This document shows, piece after piece, positions 24,535-33,838 of a DNA stretch of 64,000 nucleotides. Origin of the DNA: JAGQRJ01 sp041402045 (GTDB lineage Bacteria; Planctomycetota; J058); the NCBI GenBank assembly GCA_041402045.1, contig JAWKSZ010000027.1:22881-86880 (forward strand), read 5' to 3'. Position numbers and translations under genes: made by a program. Each line of letters starts with the position of its first letter. The stretch's first letter is position 1. Under the pieces are notes generated by a model. It ran no database searches, was not told the DNA's origin, and saw only the letters and a program-made list of their open reading frames with translations.

Positions 24535-25296
24535 GTGAAGGAGCTTCAGCACGCTGCTCCGCGGTCCCAGCCGCACACGCGCCAGCGCTCGTACGACTAC
24601 TCCCCCTACCACCGGGCGCTGGAGATCGTCGGGATCGTGAGCTTCTTCGTCCTGCTGGCGATGATCAGCCACGAGGCCTACCTCGCGCTGAGCACGACCT
24701 TCACCACCCAGGCGTGGTGGATCCTGGGCGCCGGGATCCTGGGCGGGATCCTGGCCGCGGACTTCGTCTCGGGCCTGTTCCACTTCCTCGCCGACAACTT
24801 CGGCCACGAGGAGCTGCCCTTCCTCGGCCCCAACGTGATCCACCCCTTCCGCGAGCACCACGTCGACCCCAAGGCCATGACGAAGCACGACTTCGTCGAG
24901 ACCAACGGGAACAACTGCCTGATCTGCGTCCCGGTCCTGATCGGGCTCTACCTCACCGTGCCGTTCCAGGCGAGCGTGTGGACCGTGCTCTTCGCGACCT
25001 TCTGGGTCTCCTTGAACCTGGGGGTGTTCGCGACCAACCAGATCCACAAGTGGGCGCACATGGACGCGCCGCCGGCGTGGGTCAAGAGCCTGCAGGCGTG
25101 GCACCTGGTGCTCCGCCCGGATCACCACGAGGTACACCACACCCCGCCGCACAAGAGCTACTACTGCATCACCACCGGCTGGCTCAACCCGCCGCTGCGC
25201 GCGATCCGCTTCTTCCCGCTGCTGGAGGTCTTCCTCCGCCGCTGGACCCCGATCGCCCGGATCGACGAGCCTCGGCGCGCGCGCAAGGCCGCCTGA
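24535..25296 (+). CDS. Plasmanylethanolamine desaturase (PEDS1/CarF/TMEM189 family)
   Basis: 253 residues, GTG start. Hydrophobic segments near 25-50, 60-85 and 130-155. The di-iron His boxes of the Kua/CarF family are visible: HFLADNFGHEE, HPFREHHVDP, NQIHKWAHM and HHEVHHTPPH, with the family block TKHDFVETNGNN. By family knowledge this O2-dependent enzyme forms the vinyl-ether bond of plasmalogens; the Myxococcus homologue CarF is needed for singlet-oxygen signalling. Its presence predicts ether lipids in this organism. A short-chain dehydrogenase follows by 49 bases. Confidence 0.9.
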   Translation: MKELQHAAPRSQPHTRQRSYDYSPYHRALEIVGIVSFFVLLAMISHEAYLALSTTFTTQAWWILGAGILGGILAADFVSGLFHFLADNFGHEELPFLGPNVIHPFREHHVDPKAMTKHDFVETNGNNCLICVPVLIGLYLTVPFQASVWTVLFATFWVSLNLGVFATNQIHKWAHMDAPPAWVKSLQAWHLVLRPDHHEVHHTPPHKSYYCITTGWLNPPLRAIRFFPLLEVFLRRWTPIARIDEPRRARKAA

Positions 25297-25345
25297 GTCC
25301 CCGGCCGCGCTCGCGCGCGGCGACCCGTCTTCGAGGAGCGAGAGC

Positions 25346-26035
25346 ATGCCCACCGTGTTGATCACCGGGGCCAGCCGCGGGCTGGGCCTCGAGTTCGCCA
25401 AGCAGTACGCCCAGGACGGCTGGGACGTGATCGCCACCTGCCGCACGCCCGAGCAGGCGACGGCGCTGACCCAGCTCGCCAAGGCCCACGGGAGCCTGCG
25501 GGTCACGGCCCTGGATGTGAGCGACCCGGCCTCGGTCGCCGCCCTCGGCGACCGCGTCGGCAACGGCGCGATCGACCTGCTGCTGAACAACGCGGGCGTG
25601 TTCGGCGATCGCGCGGGCTTCGGCTCGGTGGACTACGACGTGTGGGCGCGGACCCTGGCCACCAACACCCTGGCCCCGTTGCGCCTGTCCGAGACCCTGG
25701 TCGAGCACGTGGCGCGCAGCGAGAAGAAGCTGATCGCCCACGTGACCTCGAAGATGGGGAGCATCGCCGACAACACCAGCGGCGGGATGTACGTCTACCG
25801 CTCGAGCAAGGCCGCGCTGAACATGGTCAACAAGAGCATGGCCGTGGACCTCGCTGGGCGCGGGATCACCTGCGTCGTGCTGCACCCGGGCTGGGTCGCC
25901 ACCGACATGGGCGGCGCCAACGCGCCGCTCCAGCCCGAGCCCTCGGTGCGCGGCATGCGCCAGGTCCTCGCCGGGCTGACGCCGGCCAAGACCGGGAAGT
26001 TCTTCAACTACGACGGCGAAGAGCTGCCCTGGTAA
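25346..26035 (+). CDS. Short-chain dehydrogenase/reductase
   Basis: 229 residues. TGASRGLGLEFAKQY is the classical nucleotide loop, LLNNAGV the NNAG motif, and TSKMGS with YRSSK supplies the Ser-Tyr-Lys triad. The subgroup resembles sniffer/C-factor carbonyl reductases. The GAGGAGCGAGAGC leader gives a fair ribosome site. The substrate is unknown; following the desaturase it could act on a lipid carbonyl. It is convergent with the SGNH hydrolase, with a 10-base gap. Confidence 0.88.
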   Translation: MPTVLITGASRGLGLEFAKQYAQDGWDVIATCRTPEQATALTQLAKAHGSLRVTALDVSDPASVAALGDRVGNGAIDLLLNNAGVFGDRAGFGSVDYDVWARTLATNTLAPLRLSETLVEHVARSEKKLIAHVTSKMGSIADNTSGGMYVYRSSKAALNMVNKSMAVDLAGRGITCVVLHPGWVATDMGGANAPLQPEPSVRGMRQVLAGLTPAKTGKFFNYDGEELPW

Positions 26036-26045
26036 CCCCAGGGCT

Positions 26046-27164
26046 TCAGCGCGCGAGCGCGGCCCGGACCTGAGGCGCGACGAGCTGCGCCTTGGCTCGG
26101 CAGCCTTCTGCGCGCAGGTGGCACCAATCCGCCCACTGCTCGTCGGGGATCGTGCTCGCAGGGAACGGCGCGAGGGCGCACCCTGGCTCCTGGGCCACGT
26201 CGCTCAGCACGGCTTCGTTGCGCGCGAGGAGGGGCTGAATCGGATCGCTCTCGGCCCGGCTCCCCGGACGCTCGCGGAAGGGCACGAGGACCACGCGAGC
26301 GCCCGTCCCCGCGATCTCGCGCGCGAGCGTGCGCAGGTTGACCGCGAACGCATACTCCGCGTCGGGCACGGCCGCGATCCCCCCTGCCGGCGGGGTGTAC
26401 CACGGCGCGAGGGGCCGACGCGGCTGCGTGATCTCGTCGCTGCCGAGGTCCACCCCGGTGAACAGCGAGATCAGCAGCAGCGCGCCCAGGCGGGAGCGCG
26501 CGACGACCCGGCCAGGACCGGCCAACGCCTCGGGCGCGCTGGGCAAGCGGCGGTAGTGGCTGTAGTCCGGGCTGTAGTGGGGGACAGCGACGGCGTAGGC
26601 GTCGTTGCCCCCGGTGTTGATCACCACCACGTCCGGCGCGTAGTAGCGCCACTTGAAGTGGAAGTGCGTCAGGAGCTCGGCCGTCGTGCCCGCAGGGAGG
26701 CCGGCGTTGATCACCTCCACGCCTCGGAGCCCGGCCGGGAGATCCTCCGCGAGCACGCGCTGGAGCCACGCGGGGTAGGTCTGGCCGTCGTCCTTCACCG
26801 ACCACCCGTAGGTCGTCGAGCCCCCCAGGCACACGACCCGCGCGACCCCCGGACTCCGCTCGCGCGGGACCGTCTCGCCCCGGTAGCCGTCCGGGCTGTG
26901 GTGGATCCCGCTGGGCTCGACGTAGCCCGGGGCGGGAATGTAGAGCAGATACGGCTGGCCCACCGCCCGCGGCGGGCCGCGCCGCTCGAGCCCCAGCATG
27001 CGTCGCCGAGTCACCTCGTAGTGGTGCAGCCGCCCGCGGAAGAGCACGGCGCACGTGAGCTCACCCGCCGCGAGGGCGAGGCAGAGGGCGACGCAGCGAA
27101 ACACGAAACGTCGCCTGCGGCGGTTCGGTCTCCGGCGGGGCGTCGCGCTCTGCGCGTCACTCAC
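26046..27164 (-). CDS. Membrane-anchored SGNH/GDSL hydrolase
   Basis: 372 residues from GTG 27162-27164, overlapping the upstream oxidase stop (GTGA). An Arg-rich N-terminus and one hydrophobic segment (about 20-40) act as a signal anchor. Block I is CLGGSTTYGW with the nucleophilic Ser, block III is NTGGNDAY, and DWCH near the C-terminus supplies the Asp-His pair. Such proteins deacetylate or esterify surface polysaccharides or lipids. The coupling to a glycolate-oxidase-like gene is unexplained. Confidence 0.85.
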   Translation of the reverse strand: MSDAQSATPRRRPNRRRRRFVFRCVALCLALAAGELTCAVLFRGRLHHYEVTRRRMLGLERRGPPRAVGQPYLLYIPAPGYVEPSGIHHSPDGYRGETVPRERSPGVARVVCLGGSTTYGWSVKDDGQTYPAWLQRVLAEDLPAGLRGVEVINAGLPAGTTAELLTHFHFKWRYYAPDVVVINTGGNDAYAVAVPHYSPDYSHYRRLPSAPEALAGPGRVVARSRLGALLLISLFTGVDLGSDEITQPRRPLAPWYTPPAGGIAAVPDAEYAFAVNLRTLAREIAGTGARVVLVPFRERPGSRAESDPIQPLLARNEAVLSDVAQEPGCALAPFPASTIPDEQWADWCHLRAEGCRAKAQLVAPQVRAALAR

Positions 27165-28585
27165 GGCGCGACCGAGGACGGGAGGAGCTTGTCGGGGTTG
27201 AGGATCCCGAGGGGATCGAACCCCTGCTTGATCGCGCGCTGCAGCCCGAGGTTCGCGGGGGAGAGCTGCAGGGGCAGGAGGTCGCGCTGGATCAGCCCGA
27301 TCCCGTGCTCGCCGGAGATCGTGCCCCCCAGCTCGACCATGGCGTTCACGATCGCGGGCCCGGTGCGCTCCAGCGCCCGCGCCCAGGCGTCCTCGTCGAG
27401 GGCGTCGCGGAGCACGTTCACGTGCAGGTTCCCGTCGCCGGCGTGGCCGTAGCTCAGCGCGCGCAGGCCCAGCGGCTCGAGCACGGCGTCGATCGCGCGC
27501 AGCGCCGCGGGGATCGAGGCGCGGGGGACGGCGACGTCGTACTCGCGGTAGTCGCCCTGGCTCTTGACCGCCTCGCCCATGGCCCGGCGGATCCCCCACA
27601 GCTCGCGGGCGCGGTCGGGGGTCCCCGCGAGTAGCACGTCCTCGGCGCCGACCTCGAGGCACACCTCGCCCAGCTTGAGCGCGTCGCGCTCCACGTCGTC
27701 CTCGTGGAAGCCGTCGACCTCGAGCAGGAGCGACGCCGCGGCGCCCGAGATCTCCTGGGGGAACGACTTGCCCAGGTGCGCCTCGGTGGCGTTGAGCGCG
27801 GCCTGGCTGAGGAGCTCGCAGGCCGCGGGAGTGATCCCGGCCTGGAAGATCCGGCTCACCGCCTGCGCCGCCTGATCCAGGCTGGGGAAGGGCGCCATGA
27901 GCGTCTTGGTCAGCGGCGGGAGCGGGATCAAGCGCAGGGTGGCCTCGGTCACGATCCCGAGGGTGCCCTCGCTGCCCACGAAGAGCTGGGTCAGGTTGTA
28001 ACCGGTGACGTCCTTGAACAGCTTCCCGCCGGTGCGGATCACCTCCCCCGAGGCGAGCACGACCTCGAGCCCGAGCACGTAGTCGCGGGTCACGCCGTAC
28101 TTCACGCAGCGCGGGCCGCCCGCGCACTCGGCCAGGTTCCCGCCCAGGACGCAGGAGCCCTTGCTCGCCGGGTCCGGGGGATAGAACAGGCCCTCGGCCT
28201 CGACCGCGTCCTGGAAGGTCTGGGTCACGACCCCGGGCTGCACGACGGCCACGAGGTTCGCGGCGTCGATCTCGAGGATCCGGTTCATGCGCTTCGTCGA
28301 GAGCACGATCCCGCCGCGCACGGGGATCGCGCCGCCCGAGAGCCCCGTCCCGCCGCCGCGGGCCACGATCGGCACGCGGTGCTGGCTCGCCAGGCGCAGC
28401 ACGGCCTGGACCTCGGCGGTGCTCGCGGGGAACACCGCGACCTCCGGCCAGGCGTGCAGGTCCTCGGTCTCGTCGCGCCCGAAGGGCTCGAGCTGCTCGC
28501 GGTCGGTGAACACGTGGTCCGCGCCCAGCGCGCCCTGCAGGGCCTGGATCAGCTCGGGGGTCACGGCCTCTAGCGTCGCGGTCAC
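27161..28585 (-). CDS. FAD-linked 2-hydroxyacid oxidase/dehydrogenase (GlcD-like)
   Basis: 474 residues from GTG 28583-28585, chosen for GAGGAGG 5 bases upstream. The PCMH-type FAD domain has VPIVARGGGTGLSGGA and GGNLAECAGGPRCVKYG; the C-terminal cap has YGHAGDGNLHVN and ISGEHGIG with the catalytic His-containing loop. Likely substrates are glycolate or D-lactate, feeding electrons to quinone or cytochrome. The GlcE/GlcF partners are absent. It follows a 2-hydroxyacid dehydrogenase by 36 bases, so interconversion of a hydroxy acid is plausible. Confidence 0.9.
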   Translation of the reverse strand: MTATLEAVTPELIQALQGALGADHVFTDREQLEPFGRDETEDLHAWPEVAVFPASTAEVQAVLRLASQHRVPIVARGGGTGLSGGAIPVRGGIVLSTKRMNRILEIDAANLVAVVQPGVVTQTFQDAVEAEGLFYPPDPASKGSCVLGGNLAECAGGPRCVKYGVTRDYVLGLEVVLASGEVIRTGGKLFKDVTGYNLTQLFVGSEGTLGIVTEATLRLIPLPPLTKTLMAPFPSLDQAAQAVSRIFQAGITPAACELLSQAALNATEAHLGKSFPQEISGAAASLLLEVDGFHEDDVERDALKLGEVCLEVGAEDVLLAGTPDRARELWGIRRAMGEAVKSQGDYREYDVAVPRASIPAALRAIDAVLEPLGLRALSYGHAGDGNLHVNVLRDALDEDAWARALERTGPAIVNAMVELGGTISGEHGIGLIQRDLLPLQLSPANLGLQRAIKQGFDPLGILNPDKLLPSSVAP

Positions 28586-28621
28586 GGGGGCCTCCTCGTC
28601 GCGGGGCATGCTACCGCGGGC

Positions 28622-29572
28622 TCACACCAGGCGGTTGGGGATCGGCTCGCCGCGGAGGTAGGCCGCCACGGCCTCGGCCGCGCCGAGCTCCATGGCCCGG
28701 CGCCCGGCGTCGGAGCACGAGCCCATGTGCGCGGTCAGGAGCACGTCCTCCCGGGCGGCGAGGGGCCCCCGGTAGGGCTCCTCGTGGAACACGTCGAGGG
28801 CCGCCCCCGCGAGCTGGCCGGCCTCGAGCGCCGCCAGCAGCGCGCCCTCGTCCAGGAGCTCGCCGCGGGCGGTGTTCACCAGGTAGGCCCCGCGGGGGAG
28901 CGCCCCCAGCCGCGCCGCGTCGAACAGCCCCCGGGTCTCGGAGGTCAGCGGCACGTGCAGGCTCAGGACCTCGCTGCGCGCGAGGAGCTGGTCCAGGTCC
29001 ACGACCTCGACCCCCAGGGCCCGGGCGCGCTCCTGGGCCAGCGGGTCGGTGTCGCACCCGAGCACGCGGCAGCCGAAGGGGCGCAGGAGCCTGGCCACCC
29101 GGCTCCCGCAGCGCCCGAGACCGAGGAGCCCCACCCGGCGCTCCTGGAGCAGCCAGCCCGTGCGCCGGGTCCACCCGCCCGCGCGGATCGCGCGGTCGGC
29201 CTGGGGCACCTCGCGCACGAGGCTCAGGATCAACCCCAGGGTCAGCTCGGCCACGCTGTCGCTGGGGCCGTCGGGGGTCCAGCTCACCCGGATCCCCCGC
29301 GCGCGGCAGAGCTCGAGGTCGATCCCGTCCAGCCCGACGCCAGTCCGCGCGATCAGCCGCAGCCCGGGGGCCGCGTCCAGGAGCTCGGCGGTGTAGCGCT
29401 CGGTGCTGGCGATCACGACCTCGGCGCCCGGAAGCAGCGCCCGCAGCTCAGCGGGGGTCAGCTTGCGCGCGTAGGGGTTGAGCTCGAGGGCGCCGCCGGC
29501 CTGGCGCACCAGGTCGCGAGGGGCAGGGTCGAGGTGGCCGAAGGGGTGGGTCGAGGCGAAGACCCGCCTCAC
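28622..29572 (-). CDS. D-isomer-specific 2-hydroxyacid dehydrogenase
   Basis: 316 residues, GTG start overlapping the CBS-protein stop (GTGA). Rossmann motif GLLGLGRCGSRVA, catalytic Arg in NTARGELLDE, Glu in DVFHEEPY and His in LTAHMGS. The family includes phosphoglycerate, glycerate and formate dehydrogenases. SerA-type ACT domains are missing, so hydroxypyruvate/glyoxylate reductase is a reasonable guess given the GlcD-like neighbour. Confidence 0.9.
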   Translation of the reverse strand: MRRVFASTHPFGHLDPAPRDLVRQAGGALELNPYARKLTPAELRALLPGAEVVIASTERYTAELLDAAPGLRLIARTGVGLDGIDLELCRARGIRVSWTPDGPSDSVAELTLGLILSLVREVPQADRAIRAGGWTRRTGWLLQERRVGLLGLGRCGSRVARLLRPFGCRVLGCDTDPLAQERARALGVEVVDLDQLLARSEVLSLHVPLTSETRGLFDAARLGALPRGAYLVNTARGELLDEGALLAALEAGQLAGAALDVFHEEPYRGPLAAREDVLLTAHMGSCSDAGRRAMELGAAEAVAAYLRGEPIPNRLV

Positions 29573-30840
29573 TTGAGGCGCACCCGCACCCGCGAGACCC
29601 GGCGCTCGTCCGCCTCGGTCACCAGGAACGAGGTGCCGTTGAGGGTCACCTCGTCGCCCTTCTTGGGGATCCGCCCCAGGCGCAGGGCCACGTAGCCGCC
29701 GACGGTCTCGACGTCCTCGTCCTCGGGGAGCTTGGTGCCGTATTCCTCGTTGAGCTCGTCAATGTGCAGCTTGGCGTCGACGTCGATCTCGGTCGCCGAG
29801 AGCCGGCGCACCGGCACGTCGGACACGTCATGCTCGTCGTCGATATCGCCGATCAGCTCCTCGATCAGGTCCTCGATCGTGACCAGCCCTGCGGTGCCGC
29901 CGTACTCGTCGGCGACGATCGCCATGTGGATCTTGCGCGCGCGGAACTCCTTGAGCAGGTCGGCCACGCGCTTGGTCTCGGGGACGAAGAACGGCTTGCG
30001 AAACAGCCCGCGGGGGTCGGCCTCGGGGTCGGCGACCGCCGCCAGGAGGTCCTTCACCATGAGCACGCCCACGATCTTGTCCACGGTGCCCTCGAACACC
30101 GGGAGCCGGCTGCGCTTGTATTCGACGGCCTTGGTCACCAGGGTCTCGCGGTCGTCGCTGGCGTCCACCGCCTGGATGTCGATCCGCGGGGTCATGACCT
30201 CGGTCACGTCCACGTCGCGGAACTCCATGAGGTTCTCGATCACCTCGAGGGAGGCCTGATCGATCAAGCCCTCGTGCTCGCCGACCCGCGCCGCGGCGAG
30301 GATCTCCTCCTTGATCTCCTCTTCCTTCTCCAGGGCCTTGAGGTTGAACAGGCGCCAGGTGATCACGTAGACCCCGCGCGCCAACCAGCCCACCGGAGCC
30401 AGGATCCGCTCCAGGACCACGACCAGGGGTCGCAGGCGGATCAGGAGCTCCTCGGAGCGCCGCTCGCCGACCGCGCTCGGGACCAACGACCCCAGGATCA
30501 CGAACACCAGGAGCCCGACCCCGAACACCTTGGCCGCGGCGAGCACCCACAGCCCAGGGGTCACGGGCTCGGTGGCCTCGCGCAGGGTGCGCGCGATCCC
30601 CGCGCCGGCGAGGGCCACGGTCCCCGCGAGGAGGGTGGTCACGCGCAGCGCCCCCAGGGTCAGCTCCAGCCCGTCGAGCCGCGCGGACAGCGCCTGAAAG
30701 GGCTTGAACGCCCCCGGGCGATCCTCGAGCAGCTCTTCGCAGCGGCTGAGGCTGAAGTTGCGCACTGCGCTCAACAGTAAGGAAAGGACGGCCAGGGCCA
30801 CGCCCGAGGCCGCCACCAGGATCCAGGCAGCGCGTTCCAT
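29569..30840 (-). CDS. CNNM/CorC-type membrane protein with CBS pair
   Basis: 423 residues from ATG 30838-30840. Residues 1-150 hold about four membrane helices (DUF21-like). Residues 205-330 are two CBS domains (VTEVMTPRIDIQAVDA, IVGVLMVKDLL and MAIVADEYGGTAGLVTIEDLIEELIG), and the last 80 residues are a CorC_HlyC domain (GGYVALRLGRIPKKGDEV). Homologues export Mg2+/Co2+ or confer haemolysin-like activity. It is divergent from ftsH and heads a four-gene minus-strand operon. Confidence 0.9.
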   Translation of the reverse strand: MERAAWILVAASGVALAVLSLLLSAVRNFSLSRCEELLEDRPGAFKPFQALSARLDGLELTLGALRVTTLLAGTVALAGAGIARTLREATEPVTPGLWVLAAAKVFGVGLLVFVILGSLVPSAVGERRSEELLIRLRPLVVVLERILAPVGWLARGVYVITWRLFNLKALEKEEEIKEEILAAARVGEHEGLIDQASLEVIENLMEFRDVDVTEVMTPRIDIQAVDASDDRETLVTKAVEYKRSRLPVFEGTVDKIVGVLMVKDLLAAVADPEADPRGLFRKPFFVPETKRVADLLKEFRARKIHMAIVADEYGGTAGLVTIEDLIEELIGDIDDEHDVSDVPVRRLSATEIDVDAKLHIDELNEEYGTKLPEDEDVETVGGYVALRLGRIPKKGDEVTLNGTSFLVTEADERRVSRVRVRLK

Positions 30841-30932
30841 GTTCTGGCGGGAGCCTAGAAAGCGCTGGGGGGAAATACAAGCCCTCGAAATGGTTGGTCC
30901 CGCCGGGCCGGTCGCCCGTCCGGCCGCTTCGG

Positions 30933-30961
30933 TTGACGGCTTCGGCCGGCTCACGTACGAT
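30933..30961 (+). promoter_or_regulatory. Sigma-70-type promoter for ftsH
   Basis: TTGACG (30933-30938), a 17-base spacer and TACGAT (30956-30961). The start point would be near 30968, giving a leader of about 70 bases before the ftsH GTG. Confidence 0.6.
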
Positions 30962-31038
30962 CCGACATTGGAACGCCTGCACTTAGGCCTTCCGTCGGAA
31001 CGCCCGCTGCGCTCGTCCGAGCGACCCTGAGGAGGCCC

Positions 31039-33225
31039 GTGGCCACGGAGAGGGAGCCCAATCAACCGCCCCGGCGCGGAGGCGAGGACCCTCAGGATCC
31101 TCGGCCCCCGCGCAACGTGTTCGGCATCCTGTTCCTGCTGTTCGGGCTGCTGTTCCTGGTGGCGGTCGCTTCCCGCGAGGACTTCGGCGTAGGCGCGGCG
31201 GGGGACACCGAGCTCGACCTGGGGACCTACGAGGCCCTGCTCAAGCGCAACGAGATCGAGGAGATCTCCTTCGTCGACATGCACGCGACGCTCGTGCTCC
31301 GCGCCGGGAACCTCGAGGGCGACACCAAGCCCCTGACCCGGACCCTGAACTTCCCGTCCCAGGAGCTGGCGACCTTCGAGTACGAGCGGGCCCGCAACCT
31401 GCTGAGCCCCGACGAGAACGTGCGCCCGATCACGACCAAGGTCCTGATCGACCACGGGAACACCTTCCTCTATCAGCTCGTGCTGTGGTTCCTGCCCTCG
31501 CTGCTCCTGATCGGGGTGCTCTACTTCCTGTTCTTCCGGCAAATGCGCGGGCCTGGCGCTCCCGGCTCGCTCATGAACTTCGGCAAGAGCAAGCACCGCG
31601 TCACCAGCGAGGGGACCGGGGTCACCCTCAAGGACGTCGCCGGGATCGACGAGGCCCGCCAGGACATCGAGGAGATCATCGCCTTCCTCAAGAACCCGCA
31701 GAAGTTCGTGCGCCTGGGCGGACGGATCCCCAAGGGCGTGCTCCTCGTCGGCCCCCCCGGCACCGGCAAGACGCTCCTGGCCAAGGCCACGGCGGGCGAG
31801 GCCGGGGTGCCGTTCTTCTCGGTCAGCGGCTCGGACTTCGTGGAGATGTTCGTGGGCGTGGGCGCGAGCCGCGTGCGCGACCTGTTCGAGAAGGCCAAGG
31901 AGAACTCGCCCTGCATCGTGTTCCTGGACGAGGTCGACGCGGTCGGACGCCGGCGCGGGAGCGGCCTCGGCGGCGGCCACGACGAGCGTGAGCAGACGTT
32001 GAACCAGATCCTCGTGGCCATGGACGGCTTCGACACCGACCGCGGGATCATCGTCATGGCCGCGACCAACCGCGCGGACATCCTCGACCCCGCCCTGACC
32101 CGGCCCGGGCGCTTCGACCGCCAGATCATGATCGGGCTGCCCGACGTGGAGGGCCGCGAGAAGATCCTGCGCGTGCACGCGCGGGAGAAGCCGCTGGCCG
32201 CCGACGTCGACCTCCAGATCCTGGCCCGGGCCACGGTGACCTTCTCCGGCGCCGAGCTGGAGGCGCTGCTGAACGAGGCGGCGCTGATGGCGGCCATGGA
32301 GGACCGCGACCAGATCACCATGCACGACCTCGAGGAGGCCCGGGACAAGGTGCGCTGGGGCCGGCAGAAGCGCAGCCAGAAGATGGCCGAGGAGGAGCTC
32401 ACCGCGACGGCCTACCACGAGGCCGGCCACGCGCTCGTCGCCGCGCTGATCGACGGCTGCGACCCCCTGCACAAGGTCACGATCGTGCCCCGCGGCCCCG
32501 CGCTGGGCCTGACCATGTCGCTCCCCGAGCAGGACGTGCGCAGCCTGACCAAGAAGCAGATCCTGGCGCGGGTGGCCATGGCCTACGGCGGGCGGATCGG
32601 CGAGGAGGTCTACACCCAGGACCTCTCGACCGGCGCCGCCAACGACATTCAGCAGGCCTCCGAGCTGATCCGGCGCATGGTCACCGAGTGGGGTATGTCC
32701 GAGACCCTCGGCCCGCTGAAGTACGGCGCCCCGCCGGACCAGGACGCGCTGTTCCTCGGGCGCGACCTCGCGCGCAACCAGCCGATCTCCCAGGCGACCC
32801 TCGAGGCGATCGACGCCGAGGTGCGCAAGGTGTGCGACGAGCAGTTCGAGCGGGCCGAGCGCACGATCAACGACCACATGGAGGGCCTGCACAGCCTGGC
32901 CAAGGCCCTGCTGCGCTTCGAGACGCTGTCCGGGGTCGAGGTGGCCTCGCTGCTCGCGGGCAACGAGCTGGATCGGGAAGCCCCTGCGCCGACCCTGTTC
33001 AACACGCCCCAGCCCGGGCTGACGCCGCTTCCTCCCGAGCGCGAGCCAGCCGGCGCCCCTGCTCCGCCGGAGACCGTGTCCGAGGACGCAGGCTCCCCGG
33101 TCGTGATCAACGAGCCCGACCCGTCACCGATCCCGAGCACCAACGACGGCCCCGAGCCGAGCGGCGCGTTCCCCCGAGAGCCGCGCCCCGGCGACGCCCC
33201 CGAGCCGGAGGGCGGCGGGGCCTGA
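31039..33225 (+). CDS. ftsH: ATP-dependent zinc metalloprotease FtsH
   Basis: 728 residues, GTG start. Two membrane helices (about 26-46 and 135-160) flank a periplasmic domain. The AAA module has Walker A GPPGTGKT, Walker B CIVFLDEVDAVG, the pore FVEMFVGVGA and the second region NRADILDPALTRPGRFDR. The protease site is HEAGH with the distal Asp in GAANDIQQA. A Pro-rich extension of about 80 residues replaces the usual short tail. FtsH hexamers degrade membrane and regulatory proteins. Confidence 0.97.
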   Translation: MATEREPNQPPRRGGEDPQDPRPPRNVFGILFLLFGLLFLVAVASREDFGVGAAGDTELDLGTYEALLKRNEIEEISFVDMHATLVLRAGNLEGDTKPLTRTLNFPSQELATFEYERARNLLSPDENVRPITTKVLIDHGNTFLYQLVLWFLPSLLLIGVLYFLFFRQMRGPGAPGSLMNFGKSKHRVTSEGTGVTLKDVAGIDEARQDIEEIIAFLKNPQKFVRLGGRIPKGVLLVGPPGTGKTLLAKATAGEAGVPFFSVSGSDFVEMFVGVGASRVRDLFEKAKENSPCIVFLDEVDAVGRRRGSGLGGGHDEREQTLNQILVAMDGFDTDRGIIVMAATNRADILDPALTRPGRFDRQIMIGLPDVEGREKILRVHAREKPLAADVDLQILARATVTFSGAELEALLNEAALMAAMEDRDQITMHDLEEARDKVRWGRQKRSQKMAEEELTATAYHEAGHALVAALIDGCDPLHKVTIVPRGPALGLTMSLPEQDVRSLTKKQILARVAMAYGGRIGEEVYTQDLSTGAANDIQQASELIRRMVTEWGMSETLGPLKYGAPPDQDALFLGRDLARNQPISQATLEAIDAEVRKVCDEQFERAERTINDHMEGLHSLAKALLRFETLSGVEVASLLAGNELDREAPAPTLFNTPQPGLTPLPPEREPAGAPAPPETVSEDAGSPVVINEPDPSPIPSTNDGPEPSGAFPREPRPGDAPEPEGGGA

Positions 33226-33268
33226 GCCTGACGCGCCACCGCGCGCCCCTCAGCGGTCGGCCCCCCAA

Positions 33269-33324
33269 GCGAGCAGCCCTGGAGCTGCGAGGTCAGGCTC
33301 CCTCGCAGCTCCAGGGCTGCTCGC
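33269..33324. terminator. Perfect 24-bp inverted repeat between convergent genes
   Basis: GCGAGCAGCCCTGGAGCTGC plus GAGG, 8-base loop, then the exact reverse complement. It sits 44 bases past the ftsH stop and 29 bases past the pseudopilin stop, ideal for bidirectional termination, though unusually long and without T-runs. Confidence 0.75.
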
Positions 33325-33352
33325 GTTGGAATCGGGTCGCCGCGGAGGCTAC

Positions 33353-33829
33353 TTACTTGCCCATGGGCGCCAGGGTGGCCGGGATCTGGCAGGTGATCGT
33401 GTCCAAGGGGATCGCCGCCGCCGCGGTGTAGTAGACGGCGCCGCGCATGTTGATCGCGAAGTAGAGGTCGCCCGACGCCGTGGGCTGGACGGGGTTCGCC
33501 ACCGCGAACCACATGAACTCGGGGTTGGTCGCGCTAGGCGCGCACTGGAACACGTAGCCCTGCTTGGTCCCGCTCCCCAGCACGCCGTCGACCAGCCCCG
33601 TGTTCGAGAGCTCGAGCAGCGAGCCGTAGTCGAAGAGGTCGTCCTCCTCCTTGTCGTTCTCGCGGAACAGGGTCTGCGCGGAGTAGATCGTCTTGAGCGA
33701 GGTGATCGCCGCCGCGTGGTTTCCGTGCTTGCGCGCGGAGAGCAGGTTCGGGATCGCGATCGCGGCGATGATCGAAATGATCGCGATCACGATCATGAGT
33801 TCGATCAGGGTGAAAGCACGGCGGATCAT
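33353..33829 (-). CDS. Type IV pilin-like / type II secretion pseudopilin
   Basis: 158 residues, ATG with AAGGAGG 4 bases upstream. The class III signal is MIRRA then FTLIELMIVIAII with Glu5 of the mature protein; position -1 is Ala rather than Gly, tolerated by some prepilin peptidases. The N-terminal helix leads to a small globular domain with a YGSLLELSNTGLVDG block and C-terminal CQIPATLAPMGK. It is closely similar in layout to the gene at 36100..36585. It lies 9 bases after two alcohol dehydrogenase genes and may be co-transcribed with them. Confidence 0.9.
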   Translation of the reverse strand: MIRRAFTLIELMIVIAIISIIAAIAIPNLLSARKHGNHAAAITSLKTIYSAQTLFRENDKEEDDLFDYGSLLELSNTGLVDGVLGSGTKQGYVFQCAPSATNPEFMWFAVANPVQPTASGDLYFAINMRGAVYYTAAAAIPLDTITCQIPATLAPMGK

Positions 33830-33838
33830 GGATCCTCC

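Noticed and set aside
26046..28127. Single 693-residue SGNH protein
   Set aside because: The first 320 codons are an Arg-rich shadow of the FAD oxidase gene; the GTG at 27162 overlaps the oxidase stop.
30841..32892. Continuation of the CBS-protein frame to 1107 codons
   Set aside because: The upstream part is antisense to ftsH; the ATG at 30838-30840 opens a membrane helix as expected for the family.
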